Shown: in pieces, positions 1 to 9,433 of the stretch
How the letters are laid out: each line of letters starts with the position of its first letter
Numbering within the stretch: the first letter of the stretch is position 1
Notes under the pieces: model-generated
Databases searched by the model: none
What the model was told of the DNA's origin: nothing
What the model saw: the letters and a program-made list of their open reading frames with translations, nothing else
DNA from: Stramenopiles sp. TOSAG23-2
Taxonomy: Eukaryota; Sar
Assembly (NCBI GenBank): GCA_900128395.1
Contig: LT649448.1
Location: forward strand, 1 to 25,681
Length of the DNA stretch: 25,681 nucleotides
Direction of reading: 5' to 3'
Program-made: the position numbers and the translations under genes

Positions 1-525
1 ACTAGAAATAGTAATGTGGTAAAGCACTATAAAGGTGTTTACAACGAGACATGAAATTAAACTTTTTAAGTATAATTAGAATAATATAGGTTATTTTTAA
101 CAAACCAAAGATCATTATTTATAGACTATTCATTCGAATGCTATATCCTATGGTCTAGAATCCCTTAAAAAGAACATGCAATGCTAGGCCCGCGGCAATT
201 ATAAGCTGAGCTACAATAGCACCTGCCGGTGGTGGTAGAATACTATAAGGTATATACTACTATTATTCTATAATTAGAATAGTGCAATAGATGAATAGAT
301 TAAGATATGCACATATACAGAAAAGATATTATGCATATTTTAAAAATAGATGTGTGTGTATATTCGACTGTGATATAAATGTTGTATATATATATAGTAT
401 ATACAGATACCAGCAATTCTTCGGCAAGTATAGTACTGGTAGTATATTATACCATATATAGTATATACATATATATATAAATTAATTCTTGAGTATATGT
501 TATAAATACATATATATATATAACC
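1..525. other. 5' flank of the RND gene, no gene seen
   Basis: This is AT-rich, stop-dense sequence with no recognisable coding region. A short GC-richer island at about 183-236 stands out from the surroundings (see rejected items for why it is not called a tRNA). TA-rich runs at about 383-403 and 450-523 lead up to the RND start codon. It probably holds the promoter and 5' UTR of the RND gene. Confidence 0.6.
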
Positions 526-3500
526 ATGTCTACCTCGTCGACCAAGAATAATGTAGCTTTAAAAATGTCCATTTTCATAGTAAATACACCATGGAAAGCA
601 TTATGTATCTTTGCACTTCTTCCATTTTTACTTTCGTGTATATCAATGCCATTTTTTAAATTAAATGATTTAGATGGATGGGATGTTAGGGAATCGGCAA
701 GTTCAAAAGCGCAAGATGCATGGGATTTAGCTATTGAAGATTTAAGAATATCAGATGTAGAAGGTGATGCTGCTTCTACTGCTATTATTAATGGAAGCAA
801 AACACGTAAAAATAAAGGGCCAACGTTGACTTTATTTATTGAAAATATCTCTGGAGAAAAAAATATGTTATCAAATAATGGGTTATCGTACTTACGATGG
901 TTAGAATCAAAAATATCAAATGAAAAAATATGGACTGATAATTGTCAATTAAATTTGAACAGTGAGACTATGTGTAAACCTCCTCAAACATTGATTGAAA
1001 TGTTGAACATTGAAGTCCCGTCGTTTTTTTCATCGTGTAATAATAATGATGATGATAAAGACTTTGTAAAGGACGATTGTACTGCCATTTCAACAGAAAA
1101 TCGCTTAAATTTATTAAATCATTTACATTTGGAAAAATATGATATGTTTGTCATGAATTCATTTAAAAATACAAATGTATCCAGCGTCATTCAATCAAAG
1201 TATAGATTTGGCTTGCCAGTTGATGGTTATGATTCAGCAGATAAAAGTTTAAAAAAGCAAGAATCCAAAGTTAAAAAACAAATTATATTATTAAAAGAAT
1301 GGTTAGATACAGTAGTTGTTACTAATAAAGATGATTTTAGGGTTTATTATTTATTTTCCGGAATTGGTGGGTATAGTGCACAGAAGCAATTGATTGCAGA
1401 TGGTAGTTTTGCAACTGGTTCTATATTGTTCGTCTTAGCAGTCATGGCATTTCATACACGCTCAATAGCAATTGCATCTTTAGGAATGTTGCAAATTTTA
1501 ATTTCTTTTCCAAGTACATATTTTTTTTATCGTTTGATTTTTCAAATTGAACACTTTGGTACCTTACAAGTATTGGCTATCTATGTCATATTGGGTATAG
1601 GGGCAGATGATATTTTTGTATTATATGATGCATTCATGCAAGCACCGACGACGTTTGATGATAATACTACTGGCGAAAGCCAAGATGAAAAATTAGCATT
1701 GTCAAAACGTTTAGCATGGTCATTGACAAGGGCAGTTTCTGCAATGACTACAACATCATTAACTACATGGGCAGCATTTGTTGTTACCGCTTTCAGTCCA
1801 ATAATAAATATTAGATGTTTTGGCGTATTTGCATCTATCATGGTCATGGTAAATTTTTTATTATGTATTATGATTACTCCATGTTTAATTATTTTAGTGC
1901 ATACTGGACAATTTAAATGTTGTTGTGACAAATGCAATAAATCGACTGGAAACCGTGTGCAACAAGCCAATGATGAGAAGAATGATAAAATACAACATAT
2001 AGAAAATAAAAAAAGTCAAGAAAAAGAAGATCAACATGGTACTATCAAATTGCGTCGTGTTGAATCATTTTTTCAAAATCAATTTGCTCCATTTATATTA
2101 AAGTGGCGAGTACCAATACTGCTTTTATTAATCGGTTTGGTTAGTTTTTTTGCATATTTTGCGTCAAAATTGAAACCAAGCGATGAACAAATTGGTAATA
2201 TTTGGCCGGATACACATCCTGTGAAAATTGCATATGATTTACAAGGTGATGAATTTTTAAAAGGTGAAGGTCGATATTTACGCCTTCGGGCTGTCTTTGG
2301 ATTTCGTCCACCTGGAATTGATCGTACTGGATTGCCTCCATTTGACCCAACAAAATTAGGCACTATCCTTTGGGATGATGATTTTGATATGACTACAGAA
2401 GCATCACAAAGCCATTATCAATATGTAGTTGATGAAATTAAAAAAGTTGAAAATGTACGTAAAGTCGATTCATTAATGTCCGACATGAAACTTTTTAGAA
2501 CAATGAGTATGATTCCAAATCCTGAATCACCGATACCACGAGAATATTTTTTAAAAAATCTATCGGCAATGCTAAAATCACCATTAGGGGCACGTGCAAA
2601 GGGAACTGAAATGGTAATGTATGATGATAATAGTAAACTAAAACTTGTCAGTTTTATTATTCAAATGGACCATCCATGGACGTGGCCTGTATCTGAAAAA
2701 TCACGTGAAAGAGATGAAATTGATAAAGTATTAAATGAAGCAAATAAAAATGGGCCTAAAACATTAAATGGTGGGATGCAAGTAAGTTCTTCTCATGTAT
2801 GGATGGATTGTCAATTGCGATTGACAACTGCATCTACATTTGGTTTAATTATTGCATTTCCATTAGCCTTTGTGATCGTTTTTTGGGCTACAAAATCGAT
2901 TTTAACGACCGTTGCAGCTTTATTAACAATTGGTAGTATTGTAAATGTTGTACTCGGTATGATGGTTTTGGCCGGATGGGCTTTAGGCTTTATGGAATCC
3001 ATATGTGTCACCGTAATAGTCGGTCTTGCTGTTGATTATGTCGTACATTATTCTATTTCATATACACAAGTTTTCAATCATAAAGATGCTGGAAATGAAT
3101 CAATATCCATGCAAAAAGTTTTAAATAATGCAGTGACTGAATGTTTAGTAGAATTAGGAGTATCAGTCCTTGGTGGAGCAAGTTCTACATTTGGTGCTGC
3201 GCTTTTCTTGATGATGTGCGTCATTAAATATTTACGTATTTTTGGTTTATTTCTTGCAATGACTATTGGTTCATCGGTTGTGTTAGCAACCATCATGTTT
3301 CCTTTGATTTTAAGTTTTATTGGAAGATTAGATCTTGAACGCGCATTATTGGGGAAAATATGTGGTGACAAATGTATTGGTGAGACATCATCATCTAAAA
3401 GCAATATCAATATTAATGTTGATGATCAATTAACAGGCATCAAAGAAGATACAGAAGGTGGTCCAATTGCAACAAGTAATGTTGGTGGGAATAATGATGC

Positions 3501-3546
3501 AGGTAATTATAAATTACCAGCTAGAAAAAATGATACGACTTCGTAG
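526..3546 (+). CDS. Patched/NPC1-like RND-family membrane protein with sterol-sensing-domain architecture
   Basis: The 1006-residue protein is a two-fold repeated RND permease of the Patched/Dispatched/NPC1 branch. One membrane segment lies near residues 25-42, followed by a large lumenal or extracellular loop to about 295. A five-helix block from about 298 to 465 has the position of a sterol-sensing domain. TM7 is near 530-548, a second large loop runs to about 760, and TM8-12 follow. Each half carries the proton-relay acidic motif of the superfamily: GIGADD at 357-362 and GLAVDY at 833-838. The tail from about 950 is hydrophilic and Ser/Asn rich. The ATG at 526 (context aaccATG) is the first Met and gives a short cytosolic N-terminus; stop is TAG. 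Family members move sterols or other lipids using ion gradients; the substrate here cannot be read from the sequence. It is convergent with the phosphatase gene. Similar proteins are common in stramenopiles, but this is not proof of lineage. Confidence 0.9.
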   Translation: MSTSSTKNNVALKMSIFIVNTPWKALCIFALLPFLLSCISMPFFKLNDLDGWDVRESASSKAQDAWDLAIEDLRISDVEGDAASTAIINGSKTRKNKGPTLTLFIENISGEKNMLSNNGLSYLRWLESKISNEKIWTDNCQLNLNSETMCKPPQTLIEMLNIEVPSFFSSCNNNDDDKDFVKDDCTAISTENRLNLLNHLHLEKYDMFVMNSFKNTNVSSVIQSKYRFGLPVDGYDSADKSLKKQESKVKKQIILLKEWLDTVVVTNKDDFRVYYLFSGIGGYSAQKQLIADGSFATGSILFVLAVMAFHTRSIAIASLGMLQILISFPSTYFFYRLIFQIEHFGTLQVLAIYVILGIGADDIFVLYDAFMQAPTTFDDNTTGESQDEKLALSKRLAWSLTRAVSAMTTTSLTTWAAFVVTAFSPIINIRCFGVFASIMVMVNFLLCIMITPCLIILVHTGQFKCCCDKCNKSTGNRVQQANDEKNDKIQHIENKKSQEKEDQHGTIKLRRVESFFQNQFAPFILKWRVPILLLLIGLVSFFAYFASKLKPSDEQIGNIWPDTHPVKIAYDLQGDEFLKGEGRYLRLRAVFGFRPPGIDRTGLPPFDPTKLGTILWDDDFDMTTEASQSHYQYVVDEIKKVENVRKVDSLMSDMKLFRTMSMIPNPESPIPREYFLKNLSAMLKSPLGARAKGTEMVMYDDNSKLKLVSFIIQMDHPWTWPVSEKSRERDEIDKVLNEANKNGPKTLNGGMQVSSSHVWMDCQLRLTTASTFGLIIAFPLAFVIVFWATKSILTTVAALLTIGSIVNVVLGMMVLAGWALGFMESICVTVIVGLAVDYVVHYSISYTQVFNHKDAGNESISMQKVLNNAVTECLVELGVSVLGGASSTFGAALFLMMCVIKYLRIFGLFLAMTIGSSVVLATIMFPLILSFIGRLDLERALLGKICGDKCIGETSSSKSNININVDDQLTGIKEDTEGGPIATSNVGGNNDAGNYKLPARKNDTTS

Positions 3547-3835
3547 TGCTGAGTGAATTTTTATATTGAAATTTATGAGACCTCGTGAAATATGATACGT
3601 ACGAAAGTATATATAAATATTAATAATATATATATATATTAAATATAGTAAATTAAAAAGTTAAGAGATATGCATTAATTTTTTAATTTTTTAAAAAATA
3701 TATGTAATATATATAATATATTTTTTAATTTTACGTTCGTATTCGTATGATAATATATTACTGTATACATATTTTTTTTTATTTTAGACTATACTCGTAC
3801 GTTCGTATTTTTTTTTATATTTTAATTTTTTTTTT
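3547..3835. other. Convergent 3' spacer between the RND and phosphatase genes
   Basis: The 289-bp spacer is very AT-rich with T and TA runs. It contains two copies of TACGTTCGTA (3732-3741 and 3798-3807) and a related TACGTACGA at 3597-3605. No coding region is seen. The CG-containing dyads recur in other 3' flanks of this window (see findings). Confidence 0.6.
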
Positions 3836-5607
3836 TTAAAGAACCCCCCAAGGTTTAATATCAATACTGTCAAATACAGATTGATCCTCATTCAAAATGA
3901 AATCCATTTGCAATGATGTAGGTGTAGCGGATAAGCGACTGTATCCCCATGCGTTTAAATGATTGACGCTATAATTTCCATACAATGTACTGTTGAATCC
4001 GCATACTTCCAAACTCGCACCAGCGCTACCAATTACACTATGGACGGTTCCGGTACCGTCTTTAGTACATTTTTGTTTATATACTTTGCAAGTTCTTTCA
4101 TAATTATGTTGATGCCCATATAACATTAAATTGACTTGGTACTTGTAAATCAAATCTTCCATTTCCTCTTGCATATTTAAACTTACTTTATAATCTGCAT
4201 CTTCACACATTTGCGTTGTGTACATCATACGATGTCCAGTCAATATGACCCATGGAGTCGATGTACGATTGACACTTGCTAGATCTTGTTCAAGAAATTT
4301 ATATTGCTCGGAACCTTTGGTCCAATCATGTTCCGTACTCATCATTACAATATGTACAGGGCCAACGTTGAAGCTATACCAAAAGATCCCGTTTGTTTTT
4401 GCATTATATGGTGTCATCATTGGTGCTTTGAAACGATTGTACATCGGTACGCCACATTCACCGTTACTATCATCACCTAAATTCCCCCAACCTGGATGCC
4501 AACCTGCGGAAGTACGGACACCTGAAGGATCATGTGACATGCCGCCTTCCGTATGGTCATACTCATGATTGCCAATAGAAATCATATACGGTATTTGTGC
4601 TGCGAGTGGTTCTACTACATGAAACCATTTTTCCCATTGCCATGCTTGTCCTCGTGCATAGCTGATATCACCAAAGTGTATTAAAAATTGATTATAACCA
4701 CCTGTAAATACATCTTTCATAACATTCGTTGCCGTTGTCATTCCTTCTTGATATCCCATATCTGCATAGGCAATAAATTTAATACTTGCATCCAAATCAT
4801 CTTCCGCTGGGCGAGTAATAAATGATCTCTCTGAGGAAAATAAGAAATTATTATTACCGTTATGTCCGTAAATATAAAAATATTCCGTCGATGGTTTTAA
4901 ACCTTTTAATAATACATGATGTATCATACCTGGGTCCCGAAACCATAATTGCATGGTTTGATTTGCTGGACTTTGGCACATATCAGATGCATCATAAGTA
5001 ATAGATTTTCCTGTAAATATATTTTTTTTTCTCCTCCCTTTGTCAAACCAACTTTCACTACTGGCGTATCATGCGATCCACTGACGAAAGATACCCACAT
5101 CTCCCCGTGTTTATCTGCATATGATATATGACCTTGAGTTGGCATATCATTGCCACCCTTCACTTTTACCGTAAATGTTGCAATTGCTTTACCTGTTGTC
5201 CCTACCATAGAAATATATGTAAATATATAATTGCATCTCATATTAACTAACGAGTTTAATAAATGTACACTTCCAGTTGTAGATGATACATTTAAAAGAT
5301 CCAAATAGTCTGTAGCACTTTGAACAGGTCCACAACTAACAGTTATAAAATCATTTCCAGATACAGCACTTTTCATGTCTTCCCAGTATATATTTACATC
5401 AGCACCATTTTCAATAATAGCAGGTTTAACATAGAATTTTGCATCTTCACGAATATCTTCTTGAATTTCATTAATTAGAATATTATTATTATGTCTTTTG
5501 GCTGATAATTGTTTTCCTAAAAAATATTCTGGTGGATGTTCTCCAGCATATGCATCTTTGCAAAATGCAATAATAAATAATAACAATACGATTGGAATTA
5601 ATTTCAT
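3836..5607 (-). CDS. Purple acid phosphatase, secreted, with a one-base frame break
   Basis: Two overlapping reading frames together encode one purple acid phosphatase (metallophosphoesterase). The first begins at the ATG at 5607 with a typical signal peptide (about 21 residues, MKLIPIVLLLF core), then the N-terminal fibronectin-like domain (GEMWVSFVSG). The second carries the catalytic domain and all seven expected metal ligands: ADMG, GDISYA (about 4657-4674), GNHEYD (about 4560-4577), TGHRM, and GHQHNYER. The C-terminus (GYSRLSATPTS...FDSIDI) is complete. The frames join in an A9 run on the minus strand (plus-strand 5022-5030): one more A gives continuous family-like sequence (KKNIFTGKSITY, then SDMCQSPANQT). 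The cause may be a homopolymer sequencing error, a real disabling indel, or -1 slippage on A AAA AAA. An upstream in-frame ATG at 5685 exists, but 5607 is preferred because the signal peptide starts there (context tacaaaATG). The enzyme hydrolyses phosphomonoesters, probably outside the cell or in the secretory pathway. Confidence 0.85.
5022..5030 (-). other. A9 homopolymer at the phosphatase frame break
   Basis: The minus strand reads GAA AAA AAA ATA in the upstream frame. The downstream frame resumes by re-reading one base, and the translated sequence on both sides matches the purple acid phosphatase family without a gap. This fits one missing A. The A AAA AAA heptamer is in register for -1 slippage. 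Confidence 0.85.
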
Positions 5608-6104
5608 TTTGTATCCTTCTATTCGTTGTCTCTTCTTTGTTGTTAAACTGTATTTCGCGTCAATATATATATAGAGTATATCCACTGTATACAGTTGACA
5701 TTTTAATTTGTATATATAATATTGTCGCGTGTGATGTGCATATACATGTTCGATTTGAAGTTCGGCGGAGATAGAGGATAGAGGAATTTAGTGAATTTAA
5801 AAAATCCTAGCATGGGGTTAGCATTGCAGGATTTTTTCAGGTTCATGTAAATAATTAGACACTTTCCTTAAATGAAAACTTTAAAATTTTAAAATTTTTT
5901 AACAAATAGAGGTGTAGAGAAGAGCACAAGAAATAAAAAATATAATAATAATAATTGAAAAAATAATAATATGATGCATAGCACGTTGCCATAAGAATTT
6001 TAAATTTTTAATTTTTATAGCACTTGCTATACGCGGTCGTACCTGTAAAATATATTTTAAATTATAAAATGCTTCTCCTCCCTTCTTATAATTTACATCT
6101 CTTT
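5608..6104. other. Spacer between hydrolase 3' end and phosphatase 5' end
   Basis: No coding region is seen. It should hold the promoter of the minus-strand phosphatase gene and the 3' UTR of the minus-strand hydrolase gene. It contains a strong hairpin at 5799-5837 and a TACG-CGGT-CGTA dyad at 6030-6041, about 65 bp beyond the hydrolase stop codon. The rest is AT-rich with short A and T runs. Confidence 0.6.
5799..5837. repeat. Intergenic inverted repeat with A and T tracts
   Basis: The left arm AAAAAATCCTaGCA (5799-5812) pairs with TGCAGGATTTTTT (5825-5837). This gives 13 base pairs with a single bulged A at 5809 and a 12-base loop. It lies between the 3' end of the hydrolase gene and the start of the phosphatase gene. 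It resembles an intrinsic terminator on either strand, but in a eukaryote it could equally be an RNA structure or chance. Confidence 0.6.
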
Positions 6105-6998
6105 TTACAAGGAAGCTGCACCTATCAAATTCAATGATTGTTTAAATATACGATCTAAACAAAAATCTAATGCAATTTCAGAGACGTACTTTGGTCTATC
6201 TTGCAACATATTGTGCCCACATGCTTCTGGTACAATTAAAGCAACATCGTTACTCATTTCTTGCAACGTATTATATGCTTCCATCGAGCCACCTGGATTA
6301 GCAACTAAATTTGGATCGAATTCTCCTGTATATATCGCAATCGGAAAATTATACGAACGTTTCAACGCCATTGCTGAAAATTTAGCAGCATCTTTATAAA
6401 TTCCTTTTGATGTTGCATGCATTGCTAATCGAGATCCTAATGTCCATTTATGAACATGGCATTTTTTTTCATCAATATAATTATCTTCATACAAATTCAA
6501 TCGTTGCACCTTTTCTTGGGCCAATACATGTGACATTTTTTGTAAGGCAGGCCATTCTTTGTCCAATGAATTTCCTACGCTGAAATCTCCTAAAATTGCA
6601 CCAATGCAATTTTTCTCTTGAGTTGCTGCATAAACCAAAGCTGCTCTGGAGCCCCATGCAGTTCCCCATGCTATTGCTTTTGAAAAATTCAATATATGAA
6701 TTACTTCTGCTGCATCTTCCGCATATTGATCAAACGTAAATTGCTCGCTTCCAGATTTTTCTTTTGGAAGTGGTATTGAATTACCTGCACCGCGTATATC
6801 ATGTGCAATAAAAGCAACCCCAGCATTTGCAAATATTGCACCGGTGATGTCCCATAAATATTTATTATTGAAACCAGCATTAAAACCTATAATACAATAT
6901 TCATTACTAATTGGTAATGTTGGTTTATGAATCCTAGTTGATATGATGACTCCTGATTGAAGAGTTATATCGCGTTCTTCAACAGTAAATGATGACAT
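6105..6998 (-). CDS. Alpha/beta-hydrolase-fold protein lacking the nucleophilic Ser
   Basis: The 297-residue protein has a full alpha/beta-hydrolase layout. An early beta-strand and oxyanion-hole region is near residues 36-44 (IIGFNAGFN). The typical HDIRGAGNS motif is at 66-74 and a helical cap region lies near 150-210. The acid is probably Asp228 in TGEFDPN, and the His is His262 in CGHNM. The nucleophile elbow, normally G-x-S-x-G, reads G-T-A-W-G at 112-116, with Ala114 (GCA at 6657-6659 on the minus strand) where Ser, Cys or Asp is expected. Either it is a non-catalytic scaffold or binding protein, or it uses a non-standard mechanism. No signal peptide or presequence is seen, so it is probably cytosolic. 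The length is normal for the family. The minus-strand start has context tatcATGtc. The substrate is unknown. Confidence 0.85.
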   Translation of the reverse strand: MSSFTVEERDITLQSGVIISTRIHKPTLPISNEYCIIGFNAGFNNKYLWDITGAIFANAGVAFIAHDIRGAGNSIPLPKEKSGSEQFTFDQYAEDAAEVIHILNFSKAIAWGTAWGSRAALVYAATQEKNCIGAILGDFSVGNSLDKEWPALQKMSHVLAQEKVQRLNLYEDNYIDEKKCHVHKWTLGSRLAMHATSKGIYKDAAKFSAMALKRSYNFPIAIYTGEFDPNLVANPGGSMEAYNTLQEMSNDVALIVPEACGHNMLQDRPKYVSEIALDFCLDRIFKQSLNLIGAASL

Positions 6999-7074
6999 GA
7001 TAATGTTTCTTTTTCTTTTACTATTCTTTTATTATCTCTGATAGTTTGTTGATTTATAAGCTGGTATACTACGT

Positions 7075-7096
7075 ATATATATATATATATATATAT
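7075..7096. repeat. (TA)n microsatellite
   Basis: An uninterrupted TA dinucleotide run about 80 bp upstream of the hydrolase start codon. Similar TA runs occur in several other spacers of the window. Confidence 0.8.
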
Positions 7097-7317
7097 GCAA
7101 TGTACTAGACTTTACGACACTGTTGGTATATTATCTTGATATCTCTATTCGTTTATGTTTATTACATCATATTATATATATATGGGGGTATATTATTATA
7201 GGTAGGAATGACTTGATGTGGGACAAGATACCAGTATTTTTAGTATAATATTTAATATTTTTTTTTTAAATGTTTTATATTTATTTAAGACACCACAGCA
7301 TGTTTGAAAAAAAAATT

Positions 7318-7378
7318 ATACCAGGATCGAATGATTTCTAGTCTGTCTCTCCCCCTCCCTCCTCGCTTCTCCTGGTAT
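7318..7378. repeat. Inverted repeat around a CT-rich loop
   Basis: ATACCAGGA (7318-7326) is the exact reverse complement of TCCTGGTAT (7370-7378). The 43-base loop is CT-rich on the plus strand. It lies 80-140 bp downstream of the MFS stop codon. Its function is unknown. Confidence 0.5.
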
Positions 7379-7459
7379 GAGTATAGATGGCGTCTTTATT
7401 CGATGATTAATTTGAAACACAATTAATTAATATTATTATTCACAATGTTTTTAGTCATC

Positions 7460-9433
7460 TTATTTGGATATCTCTTGTTTTACAATCACTGGTGTAGTTT
7501 GTTGAACAATAACTGGTGCTTGTTGAACAATGACTGGTGCTGAATTCACTACAACAACAGGTGCACTAGATACAACCACCTGATTCTTAGGTGGCAACGT
7601 AACCGTCACGGCCGTTTCTGCAGCTTTATCACCATATTCTTTCACAAATGCTTCATAATTGCCAGATGAATGATATTGAAACCATGGTCCTTTTGCATAG
7701 TCTGAATTATAAAACTCTTCCATTCCTCTTCCTTCTTCAAATGCTTTTTTTTTTGATAACTTTCTGTTGTAGGTGATTAAACAAAAACAGAAAAATGCCA
7801 TCAAAGCACAAATTATTAAATGTATCGATCGCATAGGATTTGCAATATCAAAACAACGAGAAACATTAAAATATAATGCAAACCATACAAACGGCATAAA
7901 TATACGGATGAGTCCTAATAATGCAGCACGTCCAGATTTAGCAGTTGCCTGTATATCCATCGGTATTTGTTTGAGCAATAATCCTTCTGCACCAGCACCA
8001 AGGCCCGTCGGACAGGTAACTACTGAAATTATGGCAAACCCAATAATATTACCGTTAGATGGAGGTAAAATTGCATTTAAAAGCAGTTTCAAGCTGAGGA
8101 ATATTAGTAATGGGATCCATATTCCATATAAATCACCAAATTTATCAACCATGATTGGTAATACACAAATGGCCACAATGAGATTAAAAAATCCTTCGAT
8201 GAAAGCTATAATGCCACGCGATCCACTATCAATACCGTGTTTCTCTTGCATCCACGCAAAACCAATTTCACCAGTAGTGGCTAATATATACGAGCATATC
8301 AAAATGATCATTAAAATCCTCAGCAGTTTTGTTGATAAGAAAAGAGGCCTTAGATTGTTCCATGGCATTGATTTAGAATCGCATTTTCTCTCTTTAACAT
8401 ACTCTTTCGCAGTTGCTTCCGTTTTCTCAGTTGGTCTCAATGTTTCTGGAATAACGAAATACCAATATAATTGGGCAAGAACTTCACAAATAAAACCAAT
8501 AAGCATCGATACGCCTACACCTCCTTGAAACCTAGTCTCTGATCCTTTGCAATACTTTGAACCTGGTTCCATATCAGCAACACATCCTCGTGGATCAGGA
8601 TATTTACAAACTCCTCCTTCTGCATCTGCACAGCTTTGTGTAACAGCAGGTCCGCATACCATTGGATTCGTTATCGTTCGATTTGTAACGTATGTATGTT
8701 CAGGACAACGGCATTTTGTGAACTCATTACCTCCAGCAATAAAGTTGAAAATGATAATGTTGATGACAAAACTGATACCCATCCACATTACCAACGCAAT
8801 TCCAAATCGTACCCAAATTCCAGTCACCCCACCATGTTTACCTCTCTCCCAGGTTTCTTTTGAAAAAAGATCACGGAAATATCCGGTTCGTATCGTATCG
8901 GAAACAGCACCCATAGCAAAGAGAGGTGAAGTGAGAAGAATCAACCATACAGGTCTTGGAAAGAATGTTAGTTGGAAAACATACACCAAACGACCTCCCA
9001 TTCCAATCAACATAATATTTTTACGCCCAACACGATCCGCTATACGACCAAGCAGTGGCAAAAGGCAAAACACAAATATACCTTCCAATGACCTTTGCGT
9101 AGTTCGAATCAAAACGACATATTCTAGGTCATATTCCCCATAAAACAATAAATAGTCTAGACTTCCCAAACCTTGTGCTACCCATCCAAACAAAATAATC
9201 ATGTACCACCCAAACAGTAACTTGAAGGCTTTCCATGGCGTAATTCCCATCCGTTTTTTGAATTCAGCCTCATGCATTTCTTTTGAATTGTCCACAGAAA
9301 ATTCCGCTGTTGCTTGTTCAAGCCTTGACTTGTTGGATGCATTTTGTAATATTGACAGTCCTCCTAGTCCGTACCCACCCATATCGGCGCCTCCACCCAT
9401 GTCGATGCCACCCATGTCGCCACCACCGTCCAT
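7460..9433 (-). CDS. Major facilitator superfamily transporter
   Basis: The 657-residue protein has about twelve hydrophobic segments. The N-terminal tail (1-25) is an unusual Gly/Met/Asp repeat (GGIDMGGGADMGG), followed by a charged stretch to about 66. The first membrane segment is near 72-90. The MFS signature loop GRIADRVGRK at 129-138 lies between TM2 and TM3, and a weaker second-half counterpart (VDKFGDLYG) is visible. Between the halves, at about 235-300, is a loop with eight or so Cys residues, suggesting a disulfide-bonded external domain; this is not standard for the superfamily. The C-terminal tail is a Val/Pro/Gln repeat (PVIVQQ units). MFS proteins are secondary transporters of small solutes; the substrate cannot be assigned. 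The start ATG at 9433 follows a run of A bases on the minus strand. It is divergent from eIF2B-epsilon across an 887-bp spacer. Confidence 0.82.
   Translation of the reverse strand: MDGGGDMGGIDMGGGADMGGYGLGGLSILQNASNKSRLEQATAEFSVDNSKEMHEAEFKKRMGITPWKAFKLLFGWYMIILFGWVAQGLGSLDYLLFYGEYDLEYVVLIRTTQRSLEGIFVFCLLPLLGRIADRVGRKNIMLIGMGGRLVYVFQLTFFPRPVWLILLTSPLFAMGAVSDTIRTGYFRDLFSKETWERGKHGGVTGIWVRFGIALVMWMGISFVINIIIFNFIAGGNEFTKCRCPEHTYVTNRTITNPMVCGPAVTQSCADAEGGVCKYPDPRGCVADMEPGSKYCKGSETRFQGGVGVSMLIGFICEVLAQLYWYFVIPETLRPTEKTEATAKEYVKERKCDSKSMPWNNLRPLFLSTKLLRILMIILICSYILATTGEIGFAWMQEKHGIDSGSRGIIAFIEGFFNLIVAICVLPIMVDKFGDLYGIWIPLLIFLSLKLLLNAILPPSNGNIIGFAIISVVTCPTGLGAGAEGLLLKQIPMDIQATAKSGRAALLGLIRIFMPFVWFALYFNVSRCFDIANPMRSIHLIICALMAFFCFCLITYNRKLSKKKAFEEGRGMEEFYNSDYAKGPWFQYHSSGNYEAFVKEYGDKAAETAVTVTLPPKNQVVVSSAPVVVVNSAPVIVQQAPVIVQQTTPVIVKQEISK

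Larger units (their letters stand above)
6999..7459. other. Spacer between MFS 3' end and hydrolase 5' end
   Basis: No coding region is seen. It contains a 22-bp TA dinucleotide run at about 7075-7096, several ATACCA/TGGTAT words, a CT-rich stretch at about 7341-7370, and an inverted repeat at 7318-7378. It probably holds the hydrolase promoter and the MFS 3' UTR. Confidence 0.6.

Noticed and set aside
183-236. GC-richer island whose reverse complement contains TAGCTCAG, like a tRNA D-arm
   Set aside because: No T-arm (GGTTCRANNCC) or closing acceptor stem of the right length could be found around it.
4924-5040. Intron joining the two phosphatase frames
   Set aside because: The protein alignment is continuous if one base is added in the A9 run, so no intervening sequence needs to be removed.
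5608-5685. Upstream in-frame ATG (5685) as the phosphatase start
   Set aside because: It would bury the signal peptide behind 26 charged residues; the ATG at 5607 begins directly with the hydrophobic signal.
7075-7096. TA runs and CAT runs as CRISPR-like arrays
   Set aside because: They are simple microsatellites without spacers, in a eukaryotic genome.
7773-9143. Plus-strand open frames of 251 and 198 codons opposite the MFS gene
   Set aside because: They are antisense shadows of a clear membrane-protein gene and resemble no known protein.
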